Counted from the stretch's first letter, positions 1-11,990 are shown. The stretch: DNA of 64,000 nt from Brachypterus glaber (GCA_958510825.1 OY294044.1:107112893-107176892), one strand, 5' to 3'. Numbers and translations are program-made. The notes: generated from the letters alone by a model not told the origin.

Positions 1-960
<960 letters not shown>

Positions 961-1020
961 TTTTTAGTAATAAAAAACAATACATTTCACGTCTAATTTT
1001 ATTTATAATTATTGGTTTTA

Positions 1021-1115
1021 GGGCCACTTGCACCAATGATGGTTTAACTTTAAACTTGGATTAAATTGACGGCCGACTGAGATAATCCCAGACCAAAAGT
1101 TGGTGCAAGTGACCC
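1021..1115. mobile_element. Short MITE, TTA target duplication (Harbinger-like)
   Basis: The inverted ends are GGGCCACTTGCACCAA and TTGGTGCAAGTGACCC. TTA lies on both sides (1018-1020 and 1116-1118). A 3-bp TTA duplication with GGGCC-type ends is characteristic of PIF/Harbinger MITEs. At 95 bp it is non-autonomous. It abuts the next element and the two share one TTA. Confidence 0.85.
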
Positions 1116-1118
1116 TTA

Positions 1119-1810
1119 AGCGGCTTTTACAGTTCGGCGATTGACGCAGCGTTAGCTCGTTAAGTAATCTGATTGGTTCTATTCCCCTATCTCTTCAACC
1201 CCACTTTTCTACCGCCAACGGTCGACGCTGAAGTTGAATTTTTTGAACTTCGGGCGATTTGACGCCGCGTTTTTGAGGTTAGGTTGTGTTGTTTTGCAAA
1301 GTTATATACTTTTATAACGTTGTTGGTTGTTTTTTTTCAAACAATGAGCGCTAGTTTCGTTAAATTTAAAAGTCCCATTACGGGCAATGTATATACCGTG
1401 CGTTTAAATCAGCAGGAAATTCAAGAAATGAATACACCCCCATTTATAATGACATAACCTACAAATAGCGGAGATCGCCGGCGAGAGCTGATAGACAGAA
1501 TGGTGGGGATATGCCGCCAGCGTCAAACGCTGAAGTGTAAAAGCGACTTAATGGGACTTTTAAATTTAACGAAACTAGCGCTCATTGTTTAAAAAAAAAC
1601 AACCAACAACGTTATAAAACTTTATAACTTTGCAAAACAACACAACCTAACCTCAAAAACGCGGCGTCAAATCGCCCGAAGTTCAAAAAATTCAACTTCA
1701 GCGTCGACCGTTGGCGGTAGAAAAGTGGGGTTGAAGAGATATTGGAATAGAACCAATCAGATTACTTAACGAGCTAACGCTGCGTCAATCGCCGAACTGT
1801 AAAAGCCGCT
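1119..1810. mobile_element. Foldback element with 262-bp inverted arms, TTA TSD
   Basis: The left arm (1119-1380) and right arm (1550-1810) are nearly perfect reverse complements, separated by a 169-bp spacer. The ends are AGCGGCTTTTACAGTTCGGC and its complement, flanked by TTA at 1116-1118 and 1811-1813. The 3' end of the spacer (about 1520-1549) resembles another degenerate terminus, and TTACGGGCAATGTATAT occurs both at 1379 and at 1811. This suggests two nested or rearranged copies. No transposase is present; the TTA duplication suggests Harbinger-type mobilisation. Confidence 0.85.
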
Positions 1811-2007
1811 TTACGGGCAATGTATATTATATGCATTTTTTTGTTACACTGAAATAATATGAAATTTTTACCATTTTAGACAGAAGCAAAGAAATGAGCC
1901 CATGAAGTGCCTTTTTTATGACAGATTCGTGCTCAGCATCCCAAAATACATAAGAGTAGGTGGGTCTCAACCCCAGCACAGATCACTTTTTTTATTTTGT
2001 GGGCCTG

Positions 2008-2128
2008 TTAATAATTAAAATTTGGCGAAGGCGTAAGTGAAGCGGACACTCCCTATAAATTGGTTCGAAAGTCAATTAAAGCCGGTGGTTTTCTGTACTA
2101 CTAGCCCACACAAGTCCTGGACTTTTTC
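2008..2128 (+). mobile_element. tRNA-SINE fragment (body only)
   Basis: This matches the 3' body of the SINE copies at 16026, 24671 and 32203: GGCGAAGGCG, AAGCCGGTGG and CTACTAGCCCACACAAGTCC. The tRNA-like head with A and B boxes and the (AAAC)n tail are missing. Unrelated sequence (about 1880-2007) takes the place of the head, so the copy is truncated or chimeric. Confidence 0.8.
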
Positions 2129-2299
2129 TATCGTACCAATGATATTTTCCCTTAAAAAAAAATTGTATTTAACAGTCTCTTGTATATTTTCACTATTTTT
2201 ACAAGACCTACTTTAGCATGACCTAGGATAAATAATTCAAATTCTAACCTAATACCCTTTAACCATATCGTTTAAATTAATATTTAATTAATAATTATT

Positions 2300-3775
2300 T
2301 TATTTACGTAATTAAAAATTAAAAATAAAACATTTATAAATGAAAGAAAGAAAACAAATAGTAAAAATAGGAAACAGTTTAAGTGAGCCAATGTCACCCA
2401 AGTATGGAGTACCTCAGGGTACTATATTGGGACCAATATTATTTATAATTTATATAAACAATTTATTTAGGGTATTAACTAAAGGTAAACTTATCAGCTT
2501 TGCTGACGATACCACCATTTTTTATTGTGGTCCTACATGGGAATTATTAAAAAATTTAATTGAACAAGATTTTAATTTAATCAAAAATTGGTTTGATCAT
2601 AATATTTTAACAATAAATATAGAAAAAACTTATTTCATGGCTTTCGGCTCATATACAAAAAGTCTCCCAATGTACACCACTTTAAATTTTAAGACTTCTG
2701 ACACTGATTTCGTTATCGGATTGGCAGATTCTGTCAAGTTTTTGGGTATAACAATAGACCCACATCTTAGATGGGACCTGCAAGTGCATTATGTCACAAA
2801 AAAGATAAGATGTCTTATTCACTATTTCAAAATATTAAAACCAATCTTATCAATATCACAATTAAATACTGTATACGACGCACTTGTAGAATCACATTTG
2901 AGATATGGAATTCTTGGCTGGGGTGGAGTATATAATAACCATTTAAATGACTTGGAAACTGCACAAAAAAGGATACTTAAAATAATTTATAATACCCCTA
3001 TAACTTACCCTTCCGATGAGCTTTTCCAACTATCAAGAAAGATGGATTGTAGACAATTGTATCACCTAAGTCTCTTGATTCATACACATGCTGAAAAAAA
3101 AGAATTTAAATTAGTAAATACAAGAAGAAATAAATACTTACCTATACCAAAGGTGCACAAAACTATTGGTCAACGTAACGTTAATTATCTGGGTCCTAAA
3201 GCTTATAACGACCTACCTGAAAATATAAAAAACATATTAGTTACTAAATCATTTAAAAAAACCTGCAAACATTATATATTACAACAACCTAGACAATATT
3301 CTAATAACCTAATAGATTTAAAAAATGCTTACCAATAAACAATTTCTAGTCAAACAATTGCACAAAAAATCTAAAATACTTATTAACAAATAGTCCTTAG
3401 TCACTCAACTTACTTAATCAACAAAATGTAGTACCTTTTAAGCCTTTTTATGTATTTAATTTTAATTTTATATGTAATTTTGATTTTTAATTTATTTATC
3501 TAGTTATGTATTTTTAAGTCTTATTTTATGTTAATTTAATTTTATTTGTATGTTTTAGTTTTTAATTTATTTATTTACTTTTTTGATTGTTTTTGTTTTG
3601 TATCTTTGTCTTTATTATTATGTTATACATTAGGTTAGTCTAGTTTTAGTTTTTAGTTTAATATATTATTTAAATTTTACACTGCACACACAAATAAGCT
3701 AGACTTATTTACGTGCATACTATGCATATTTATTGTAAAATAGGTTTATTACAATAAATATTATTATTATACATT
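2300..3775 (+). mobile_element. 5'-truncated non-LTR retrotransposon
   Basis: A partial reverse transcriptase frame is followed by about 430 bp of AT-rich 3' UTR ending in a short ATT-type tail (AATAAATATTATTATTAT near 3755-3772). 5' truncation with a low-complexity 3' tail is typical of target-primed insertion by LINE-like elements. The left limit is uncertain because the upstream 60 bp are very AT-rich and show no RT similarity. Confidence 0.75.
2340..3338 (+). CDS. Partial non-LTR reverse transcriptase (C-terminal part)
   Basis: RNA-dependent DNA polymerase that copies retroelement RNA into the genome at a nicked target. The 332-residue open frame contains the RT block GVPQGTILGP (residues 23-32) and the catalytic FADD box (54-57, then TTIF). 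Further on come FLGITIDPHLRWD (about 133-145) and SHLRYGILGWGG (about 188-199), which are standard downstream landmarks of jockey/BS-type elements. Family proteins are roughly 850-1000 residues with an N-terminal apurinic-type endonuclease; that domain and the first RT blocks are missing. The first ATG is incidental to the truncation. The frame is intact over 1 kb, so the insertion may be fairly young, but it cannot be autonomous. Assignment to a jockey-like clade is inferred from the motif style only. Confidence 0.85.
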   Translation: MKERKQIVKIGNSLSEPMSPKYGVPQGTILGPILFIIYINNLFRVLTKGKLISFADDTTIFYCGPTWELLKNLIEQDFNLIKNWFDHNILTINIEKTYFMAFGSYTKSLPMYTTLNFKTSDTDFVIGLADSVKFLGITIDPHLRWDLQVHYVTKKIRCLIHYFKILKPILSISQLNTVYDALVESHLRYGILGWGGVYNNHLNDLETAQKRILKIIYNTPITYPSDELFQLSRKMDCRQLYHLSLLIHTHAEKKEFKLVNTRRNKYLPIPKVHKTIGQRNVNYLGPKAYNDLPENIKNILVTKSFKKTCKHYILQQPRQYSNNLIDLKNAYQ

Positions 3776-4118
3776 GCCCCGTACTTACTACTAAAATTAT
3801 AGATATTAGTTTTTTTTAGAAAATAAATAGATTTAAAACCAGCCTTCTCGTATGAGCGAGAGTACTTTTTTCATAAAAAAATAAATTAATCAATAATTAA
3901 TATAATTAACAATTTTTGTGATTTTATTTTCTATGGTTAACATTTTTCTACATTTTGGTGGAGGGGCGTCATAGAAAATATAATAATATACTTTTGTGTT
4001 TTAATTTTTTTCGTATACGGACCATTTTCTTTTTTTTTTTCTTTCTAGCTCTATCCGATTGTTTCTTAGGCCGCGACATTATTCGATGGAAATATATAAA
4101 AAAAATAAAATTGAAATT

Positions 4119-4900
4119 ACATCGGCACTTAGTGCTACTAAGAGTGCCGATGTATTGAAATCTTTGCCAAAAAGTCAAAATCTTTGACCACGTTTTTTTT
4201 TTCATATTTCTCGACGATGGTGTAATCGAGATGAGTGGTGGAGTCGAAATCAGTAAAAAATTTTTTTGCGTCCGTCTGTCTGTCTGTCTGTCTGGTAAGG
4301 GGGTAAAAATAGGGTAAAACTCCTATTTTTAGCGTTTTTTGTTTATAATTAAGGAAATTATTATTGTATTTGGTTAATTTAGCACTTATATAAAAGATAA
4401 TTTTAAATTGGTCAAAAAATGTTATAAACAACGTTTTCCTAAAACGCATTGTTTTCGAGATATTGGCGTTTAAAGCAGTAAAAGGTTTTTTTAGCATATC
4501 TCATATATTTATAACCCGATTTAAATTATATTTTAAATAAAAGCTCTTTTTAAGCCCTATAAAAAATGTTATATACAGTTTTTTGCTACGATATAATGTT
4601 TTAAAGATACAGAATTTAAAATCAAACAAAACACCTAGTTTGAAATTTACAAACTAGATGACTCCAGTTTACAAATTTTAAGCTTCCATTCATTTGTTCT
4701 TAAAATCAATCAAAAATTGTAATTAATAAGTTCAACTTGCATTCAAGTAAAAACATATAAATATTATACAAGTTAGTTTGTGCAGTGAGGAGTAGTAGTA
4801 AAATTGTAATTATGTTATGCTACCCTGTTCTAATAGCATGTTCTTAGTTTTCCCAATAGTGCCGATGTTTTGACAGGGTGCTTGCAACGTTTCATCTAGT
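4119..4900 (+). repeat. Interspersed repeat family A, copy 2
   Basis: This is the most complete copy. It starts with a 34-bp foldback (ATCGGCACTTAGTGCTACTA, then AGAGTGCCGAT). Next come CTTTGACCACG, a short GTCT microsatellite at about 4270-4294, the body shared with copy 1, and the end CAATAGTGCCGATG...CAACGTTTCATCTAGTTT. The GTGCCGATG string appears at both ends. Confidence 0.87.
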
Positions 4901-6250
4901 TTCACTTTTAAAAATATCAAAATAATAGTCCTACGATAAAAACAATCAAATATATTTTTATAGGGAATTAAAACTTTTTTTTAGCTGTGTAAAAATGTTT
5001 GTCCTACTATAAATAATAAGTCCGTTTTGTTCTCATTGTGGCGTAAATAACAAAGGTCCTGAATCGTTTGGTAAAAGAATTTTTTCTACGATTTAATATA
5101 AAAGTTAACATTTCTACAAACAAATGAAGTTTTCAGACTTCAAAATAACGTATTTCTTAGTATTTTACTTTTCTGCTCGTTACAGCAATCAGAAAAGTGA
5201 TTTTTTCGCGCTCACAGTGTAGGCAACCATCATGTCAATCGTAAAACAGCTGTCAGTTATATGCGACGAGATATTGGTCCGCTATTTTTTTATATGAAAT
5301 TATTTATTTTGAATCAAATCTCAATTTCGTGTGCTAAATATTTGTGTGCTATATATTTGTTGTTACTAAAGAATTATGGAGAGTTACTGTGATTATGATT
5401 TTACTTTTACACCAACAGATTTTTAGCGTTAAGTGCTGCGACCTTGTAAGGTAACTTACTGTCTGAAATGTATTTATTTTAGATCGTAGAAAAAATATTG
5501 TTTGTATTACGAGCGCAAAATGTGATTTCTGCTTTCGCGAGACAGACATTTTTTTTAACAACCACTTTTTTCACATTTTCTCGACATTTTATGACATTCT
5601 TAACCCAAACATGCAAAAAAATCGATTTGTCTGTCGATTTCAATAACGTAGCACCTTTATCAAGAGGGTTTGTCATAAAAGCTAATTATTATCAAAGTGT
5701 AATAAAATCCAGCATAGTATGGGATTAATTACATTTAGTTAATCGGTGTACTTGCTAAAAAATTGGAGCAAATTGGCAGTGACCTAGCTCAATATCCTGT
5801 GTAAAAAAACTAGAACATATCGTTCAAATTTGGGGTGAATAACACTACCAGCGTTAACGTAGGTTAGTTTTCCAAATAATGAAACCGAGGTGTCAAGTTT
5901 AAATTTTAAAAATCTGAAACAGGTACACTTTCTAGAGGGTTGGCAAAATGAGGACGTTTATAATATAAGACAGGTATCAAATTCAATTCAATTTAAAATT
6001 TGTTGAATAATGGCTGGTCGCTCCTCCCCCCCCCCCCCCATTTGATGAAGATTTTTTTTCAGACATTCCATTATGAAGTTCCATTAAAAAAAGTTCCATT
6101 AAAAATAGTTCCATTAAAAAGTTATAAGATTTACAGCGGAAAGTTATAAGGTTTACAGACAGACAGGCCCACAGACTGACAGACATTTTTCTCACACACT
6201 TTTTATATTTTTTCTTGACGTTTCATGACATTCCAAACCCGAAAATTCAA
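4901..6250. other. AT-rich spacer with degraded repeat scraps
   Basis: I see no convincing gene. Two stretches, about 5530-5640 and 6150-6250, resemble the leader of family A and D type repeats: GACAGACA followed by CACATTTTCTCGACATT. An 18-bp motif GTTCCATTAAAAA is repeated three times at about 6078-6120, and a C homopolymer sits at 6027-6038. Short frames here lack domains. Confidence 0.5.
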
Positions 6251-6295
6251 AAAAAAGGGTGATTTCACCCGTAAAAAGGGATTGGGCTTGTATAC

Positions 6296-6466
6296 TCCCA
6301 GGATGGCTATTCCCTTTCGGTGAGTTTTATTCACGCGTGAAAGCCAACTTCATAGTAGTTCTTCTGATGAAGAATGATTGGCATAGACTCTGTAGCTCCG
6401 CCCATATTCTTCAAAATATCATGCGGAAAAAATCCGCTCGAAACCAGAATAGACCCCCAGATGGTT
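6296..6466 (+). repeat. Interspersed repeat family N, copy 1
   Basis: It is about 80% similar to 51930-52085. Shared landmarks are GGTGAG.TTTATTCAC, GAAAGCCAACTTCATAGTAG, GTAGCTCCGCCCATATTC and CTCGAAACCAGAATAGACCC. The function and superfamily are unknown. Confidence 0.75.
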
Positions 6467-6570
6467 CCCAATTTCCAAACACAACTCAAAGAGGAACAGA
6501 AGTTAGTGACCAATTATCCGGTAAGAAAAAGCCAAAAATTAATTTGGAATTAGAATTGGAACTATTACAT

Positions 6571-6660
6571 AGTTTATACTCCCTCCCCTCCCTATTCCAT
6601 CCCTCCTCATCCCCCCTCCCTCCCTCCCTCCCTCCCTCCCTTTCCCCGCCCTCATCGCCA
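6571..6660. repeat. Polypyrimidine (CCCT)n tract
   Basis: The core at about 6614-6642 is a regular CCCT/CCTC repeat inside a longer C/T-only stretch. The complementary strand has runs of GGGA that could form a G-quadruplex. It interrupts an apparent 156-codon frame that I do not accept as a gene. Confidence 0.8.
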
Positions 6661-7170
6661 ATTCATGGCAGATGCAACTCCAGCATCAGTGAGCAAAGAC
6701 TTACTCCCCCAAATAGCCATTCAAACTAATTCTATTTTAGACAAATGAGCCATAGGCAATGAGTCTGTCTCTTAAAGATCCAAACAAACAAAAAAAAACA
6801 TATTTTATACTTTACCCAATTAGAGCAAACTGACAGTGACCTAACTCAACATCCTGCATATATCGTGCAAATTTGGGGTGAATAACACTGTCAGCCTTGG
6901 CGTAGGTCAGTTTTCCAAATAATGCACCGACATTGCCGCACAAAGGCGCATTTAAGTAATGTCTTTACGCTAGTATGGTTTCTGCAAAAGGGATAGTGTT
7001 TCCTGATGAGCTTAAAATATAGTACGAATTAGGTTTCACTTCAGTAAATTTTGAAATGAACGTGTTAAGGTTAAAAATAAGATAACAGTGCATATTATGC
7101 GCTGGTATTATGCGCCGCAATCAAAATCTATCGGGTACACGTGACAAGATCTATGGAAGTCCCGTCAACT

Positions 7171-7499
7171 CAGGGCTGTAGCGAAGAAGTTGAGGACTAA
7201 AAGAAAAAGTGTGCCCACTACTGCTAAAATTAGAACTTTTATATTTTTAACCCTTAAAATTTACAGCTTTTTCGATTTTCAAGTTAGGTGGGGTAGGCTC
7301 CCCCCAACCCCCCATAGTTCCATAGTTACAGTCAGTGTCGGATTGGATAGCCCGAGGCTAGTGAGATTTGTAAACTGTCAGGAGGGTTCCATATTTTAAT
7401 GTTAACTTGTTTCCCTCCCATGAAGGGCCCCTAAAGGTGGGGGCCGTGAGAATTTTCTCACTTTGTTACCTATCTAGTCTGACACTGGCTCCAGCCCTG
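7171..7499. mobile_element. hAT-like MITE with an inner TIR pair
   Basis: The outer ends are CAGGGCTGTAGC and GGCTCCAGCCCTG. The flanking octamers CGTCAACT and CGTAAACC match at 6 of 8 positions, consistent with a diverged hAT 8-bp duplication. A second inverted pair lies inside at 7333-7487 (CAGTGTCGGATTGGATAG and CTATCTAGTCTGACACTG), which could be a nested hAT-like MITE or subterminal repeats. Confidence 0.6.
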
Positions 7500-7870
7500 C
7501 GTAAACCTTGTTGATTTTGAAAATTTTGCGCATAATAGTTTTGTCATAAAAAATGTGTATTTCTATACTTTTAGAATCTTACATAGAAGCAAAAGATTAT
7601 TTATCAAAACCTACTCCCTATGAATAAACTCCTTAGGACCACCGAAACTTTGTTTTTTTCAATACACACTACTTTTTTTTGCAAGATCATAACCGTAGTA
7701 ACAATTTTTGTAAAGCCTTGAGCAAGTCTGGCTCAAGATTCTTAATCAAGTAACTGCATACAGATTTTGACAATTCTGGCGCAAGATACTGTCGACAGAT
7801 TCTTGCTCAAGAATTGCCAAAGAATTGCTACAGATACTTCGTCAAGATTCTTGGAAAATACTTTAGAAAG

Positions 7871-8152
7871 AATGTAGCAAGCAAAATTGACAAGAAATCG
7901 AAAAGTGATCTCTATCATCATCATCAAATCGTACTTGTTAGAGTAGGTCAAGATTCTTGACCAAGAATCTTGTCAAATTGCTTGCCAAGTACTGTGGTGA
8001 AGAAAAAGTCTTTATCAAGAATGTAGCAAGCAAAATTGACAAGTAATCGAAAAGCGATCTCTATCATCATCATCAAATCGTACTTGTTAGAGTAGGTCAA
8101 GATTCTTGACCAAGAATCTTGTCAAATTGCTTGCCAAGTACGGTGGTGAAGA
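7871..8152. repeat. Tandem duplication, ~149-bp unit x2
   Basis: AATGTAGCAAGCAAAATTGAC occurs at 7871 and 8020. The copies continue with near identity through CTATCATCATCATCAAATCG to GCTTGCCAAGTAC. Each unit carries the palindrome CAAGATTCTTG/CAAGAATCTTG. The preceding 130 bp hold degraded versions of the same CAAGATTCTTG motif, so the local sequence seems prone to duplication. Confidence 0.85.
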
Positions 8153-8351
8153 AATTTGTCCAAGATCAATGTTACTAGGGAAAGGGCACTTTTAGCTTAC
8201 TTGGGTCGGTGACATAAGTTGAACAGCCCCTAAATGGACTAATTCGACCGCTCAAAAAATCCACAGGGCGGTTTTAAATAGTGCAAGAAAGAAAAAATGA
8301 AATCTTACTATAATATTAAAAAATAATTAAAAAGGTTTATTTGAATCGTAA

Positions 8352-8507
8352 GGGAACGTTCAAGTATTATGTAACGCAAATTTTGATCATTTTGGACCCA
8401 CGCCCCTCCTCCTGTAATGCTATTTTCCTATACCATTAAAATGGGCGTAACACTCCAAAATGACCCCCACCCCCCCTAGGAGCGTTACGTAATACTTGAA
8501 CGTTCCC
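8352..8507. mobile_element. MITE family S, full copy, TAA TSD
   Basis: The inverted ends are GGGAACGTTCAAGTATTA and TAATACTTGAACGTTCCC. TAA occurs on both sides (8349-8351, 8508-8510). The inside is also palindromic around TATTTTCCTATACCATTA. Related copies are at 8702 (one end), 11882, 20062, 25281, 25973, 33644, 38882 and 40862. The 3-bp A/T target duplication suggests a Harbinger-type transposase. Confidence 0.88.
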
Positions 8508-8776
8508 TAATCTTAAAGAATAACTCTGCAAAATAAATTGAAGACAAAGGCAATACAAAATTATAAAATTTAGGAACGTAAATGTCAAAAAATTTAAAAA
8601 TTAAAATACAATTTTCTTTTTTTCTATTTTTTATATTTTTAGATTAAAACGTCTTTTATTTTTAATTAATGTTTGTAATGTTTATTCAAATTAACCAATT
8701 TGGGAACGTTCAAGTATTACCTAACGCAAAATTTGGTCATTTTTGAAACAATTTCGACTCGTGTAGGCTAAAAAGA

Positions 8777-9503
8777 TACGATTCGCTCACCGCAGTAATG
8801 AGAAGAATCTAGCACATGCGCACTGGTTTGCTTATTTTTGTTTTGACGGATGTCAAAAGTGGCTTCCGTTTAGGCAGTTGTAGTTTTATGAAATAGTTTA
8901 ATTTGAGTGGGGTTACGGTCCACAAAAATGAACTATATTTTTGCACTGATTTCTGGTTTTATTACTAAAACTTACTGTCTTGAATATAATTAGGTGCGGA
9001 AAATCCAGTTTTTTTGTTAGAATATATAGCAAAAGATTGTTAAAATACTCACGAATTTCTGTTTGATTTTTTTTAATGGGGGCGTTGGTTTACGTTAACA
9101 ATGGTTTGGTTTGGTAGTGTGCTAGTTTGGTGTTTTTTTATGGGAGGCGTTGGTTTACGTTAATAATGGTTTGGTTTGGTAGTTTGCTGGTTTGGTGTTT
9201 TTTTTAATGGGAGGCATTTTTCAGATACATTTCAGAATTTAGAAGGCGATATATTTTAAGAATCAAATGTTTATTAATGAATATTCCGAAATTTTTTTCT
9301 ACGAAAATACTCTTAAAAGCGAGTACTTTTAGCCAATTAAAAAAAACTGTTAGCTCGCAGAGAAAAAAGTAGATATTTTTGTAAAATTCTGCAAAAGAAT
9401 GTTACATAACCTTAAAATAATTTTTGGCATACGTCAAAACAAAAATAAGAAAATCAGTGCGCATGCGCTGGATTCTTCTCATTACTGCGGTGAGAGAATC
9501 GTA
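8777..9503. mobile_element. 727-bp element with ~75-bp TIRs and 6-bp TSD
   Basis: The ends TACGATTCGCTCACCGCAG and CTGCGGTGAGAGAATCGTA continue as inverted repeats for about 75 bp, including ATGCGCACTG and TTATTTTTGTTTTGACG. AAAAGA flanks both sides (8771-8776 and 9504-9509). Inside, an ~80-bp minisatellite unit with GGCGTTGGTTTACGTTAA and GGTTTGGTTTGGTAG is repeated twice (about 9075-9215). There is no transposase frame. It lies just downstream of a solo family S end at 8702. Confidence 0.8.
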
Positions 9504-9825
9504 AAAAGAAAGACCCTATAGATTCATAAAATCGACCCAGCTTTGAAAAGCGTCTATTTTGTCGGATGTAGCTGCACTATCTTTAAAAGTAACATTCAGC
9601 CAGAGATGGTTCTAATTTACTAAACCAGTTCTATGACCATGTCAAGTGACGCTTCGTTGATTGTACGTTGTGCCAAGTTTCTAGGCGACGTTTCGCATAC
9701 TTATTTTGACTTACTCAAGATGGTAAAAGTACAGGGTGGTTCATTCAACACAAATCCCAACCCAAGACAAATCACTCGTTTTTTACTTTTATTGACGTTA
9801 TTATTAAGTATCAAAATAAAAAAAA

Positions 9826-9985
9826 TCTATTTTGCGACTCTTATAAGCTTATAATCACACGCATTTTGCGTGTTCTTATAGGCTTATAAGAGGTTATTTT
9901 TTTTTTTTTGGGTTGGCAACAGGACAAAAGGCTATCGCTTGACGTTTTCCGTGCTTTAAAGTTTAATTTTCTACAATATTTTGTA
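9826..9985 (+). mobile_element. Repeat family C, copy 1, 5' part
   Basis: It starts with TCTATTTTGCGACTC, followed by the hairpin TCACACGCATTTTGCGTG and GGGTTGGCAACA, as in copies at 20481 and 22981. The element is split here by family D sequence and resumes at 10816. Confidence 0.8.
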
Positions 9986-10815
9986 AAAATTTTCAAATTT
10001 TCGGAAAGCATTGTATTCGTGCAAAATTTTTTTTTTGCGTTTTATGACGTTTTGAGTCGATATAAATCAATTTCAAGCAAAAAAAAAAATTGTCGATCGG
10101 TCGGTCGATCGTTCTGTCCGGAAAATGGGGAAAAATACATTTTATCTAATAATAAAAAATTACTAACTCCACCCGCAGGGGTGAGGGGGTAAATATTTTT
10201 AAATATTTTCAATATTTTCGACAAAATTGGTATATAGGGTTTTTTGGGGTCGACGAATATGAATCTAATAATATTTTTTTCTAATTTCACCCCCTGAGGG
10301 GTGGGGGGTAGCTTTGGTGAAAACTGGTATATTGGGTTTTTTGAGGTTGCTGAAAGTGAATCTGATAATAAAAAAATCTAAATCCACCCCCTGAGGGGTG
10401 GGGGGTAGTAGTCGTGAAAATTGGTATATTGGGGTGTTTGAGGTTGATGAATCTGAATATAAAAAAATTCTAACTCCACCCCAAAGGGACGGGGGTAGTT
10501 TTTGTGAAAATTGGTATATTGGGGTTTTTAAAGTTGGTGAAAGAGAATCTGATAATAAAAAGATTATAACTCCACCCCCTGAGGGACGGGGGGTAGTTTT
10601 CGTGAAAATTTGTGTATTGGGGTTTTTGAAGTTGCTAAAAGTGAATCTGATAATACAAAAATTCTAACTCCACCCCCTAAGAGGCGGGGGGTAGTTTTCG
10701 TGAAAATTTGTATATTTTTAAGGTTGCTAAAAGTGAATCTGATAATCGCTGATAATAAAAAATCTATTTTACGCGCGGAGGTAAAAAATGGGAAAGCTGT
10801 TTTACTGGGAAGTGT
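9986..10815 (+). repeat. Repeat family D with ~100-bp tandem units
   Basis: After a leader with GTCGATCGGTCGGTCGATCG, a unit with CCACCCCCTGAGGGGTGGGG, GTGAAAATTGGTATATTGGG and GTGAATCTGATAATA is repeated about six times between 10160 and 10760, with spacing of about 95-101 bp. Frames that cross it (10398-10667, 10610-10858) are repeat artefacts. A reversed, shorter copy of the leader plus first unit lies at 61975-62190. The block interrupts family C, so it arrived later. Confidence 0.8.
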
Positions 10816-11075
10816 ATTTTTTACCGTGTTAAAATTGTGGCTTGGTTACTTGCAGTGAAAAAGAGGGACTATAAAATATATCAAAATATCATTTGTTCTT
10901 AGAATTTTAAACATGGTGAAAACTGTAATGCCAACCTAAAACAAAAATCCCTAAACTGGTCAACAATTTAAATGTAAGTTTTTTAAAATTTTGGAGCAAA
11001 ATAGAAAAAAATATATAAATCACTCGTTTCATAACATGTTTTTAGCACACTAGTACTTTAAATTAATTTAAATGA
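10816..11075 (+). mobile_element. Repeat family C, copy 1, 3' part
   Basis: It continues the family C consensus: TTTACCGTGTTAAAATTGTGG, ATATCAAAATATCATTTG, the closing GCAAAATAGAAAAAA (complement of the start), then CACTCGTTTCATAACA. The terminal foldback seen in copies 2 and 3 is truncated here. Confidence 0.8.
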
Positions 11076-11274
11076 AAGAAAAAATTTCAAAAACTTTGTA
11101 ATATAGCCGCTTTTATTAAGCATATCAATGATTAAAAAAAAATGTTATCTGGTTACATATGAACAATATAAGTAACCAACCATACATCCTATGTAAATTA
11201 ACATTTGTTTTATATTAAAATTAATGTTAATCTAGACGGGATTACATAAAAAATCTTTATTTCTACTTAAGGTA

Positions 11275-11698
11275 CACGGAAAGAAATTAGTGGGCTCTGC
11301 GCTATACATTATAAGATATTTGGTAACAGTGGCAAATTATAGTGATTTAAGCTATAGATTATAAGGGACACAATAACTAATAATGTTAAAAATAAATTGG
11401 AAACGATTATATATATTACAGACACGATTATATTTATTACAGGCACTATTATAAATTTACAGAAATTTTATTATATTATAAAAATTATTAGCACGGACAA
11501 TAATTAAATCTATTTAAGCTATAAATGCCATACTATTTGTTATATTTTATTATTCACTAAACAATTAAAGTATTTCATATAAATTTTTACACTGACTGCC
11601 ATAATTGTAAGAGAAAGCCTTGTATTTATATAATAAGCGATTATAATTTGCTTGGTATGTGTGTTATAGCGCTCCTAGCTATAATTTTTTTTTCCGTG
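11275..11698. mobile_element. TA-flanked MITE, family X, copy 1
   Basis: The ends CACGGAAAGAAATTA and TAATTTTTTTTTCCGTG are flanked by TA on both sides, with an inner pair GCGCTATA/TATAGCGC. TA duplication and CAC...GTG ends point to a Tc1/mariner-type mobiliser. It is related in ends to the element at 39517. The interior is AT-rich and non-coding. Confidence 0.8.
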
Positions 11699-11881
11699 TA
11701 GCCTTACATTATTTAAAGGCGTGTCGCTTCATTTGTACAAAAAGGTAAATTGGTTGCCATACACAGTAACAAGGATTATATATTTACAATAGACTGGTGA
11801 GGCATTTAGGACCCATTTAGTGAATGGTAAATTTTCTCGTGAGATGTAATATTGTGTAATATTTTATTATATCTAATCATA

Positions 11882-11990
11882 GGGAACGTTCAAAATATGA
11901 AATATCTAGAGCCTTGAATAACTCGAGAACCGAGGTATGAAGTTTATGAATTTTGGTACAATTTGCGTTACGTAATACTTGAAAGTTCCC
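11882..11990. mobile_element. MITE family S, short subtype, ATA TSD
   Basis: It begins GGGAACGTTCAA, ends TTACGTAATACTTGAAAGTTCCC and is flanked by ATA on both sides. The interior (AACTCGAGAACCGAGG and GAATTTTGGTACAATTTG) matches the 25281-25400 copy rather than 8352, so at least two subtypes exist. Confidence 0.8.

Noticed and set aside
4138..4497. Minus-strand frame MLKKPFTALNANISK... seen again in other family A copies
   Set aside because: It recurs because the DNA repeat recurs. Lengths differ between copies (60-173 codons), there is no domain, and it runs through the GTCT microsatellite.
6259..6729. 156-codon plus-strand frame
   Set aside because: It crosses repeat family N and the (CCCT)n tract, so its length is explained by low AT content and not by coding constraint.
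7000..7030. CTGATGAG as a hammerhead core
   Set aside because: No helix II or GAAA follows at a plausible distance.
10398..10858. Overlapping frames over the ~100-bp tandem units
   Set aside because: Repeat artefacts: the peptide repeats with the DNA unit and shifts frame where the unit length is not a multiple of three.
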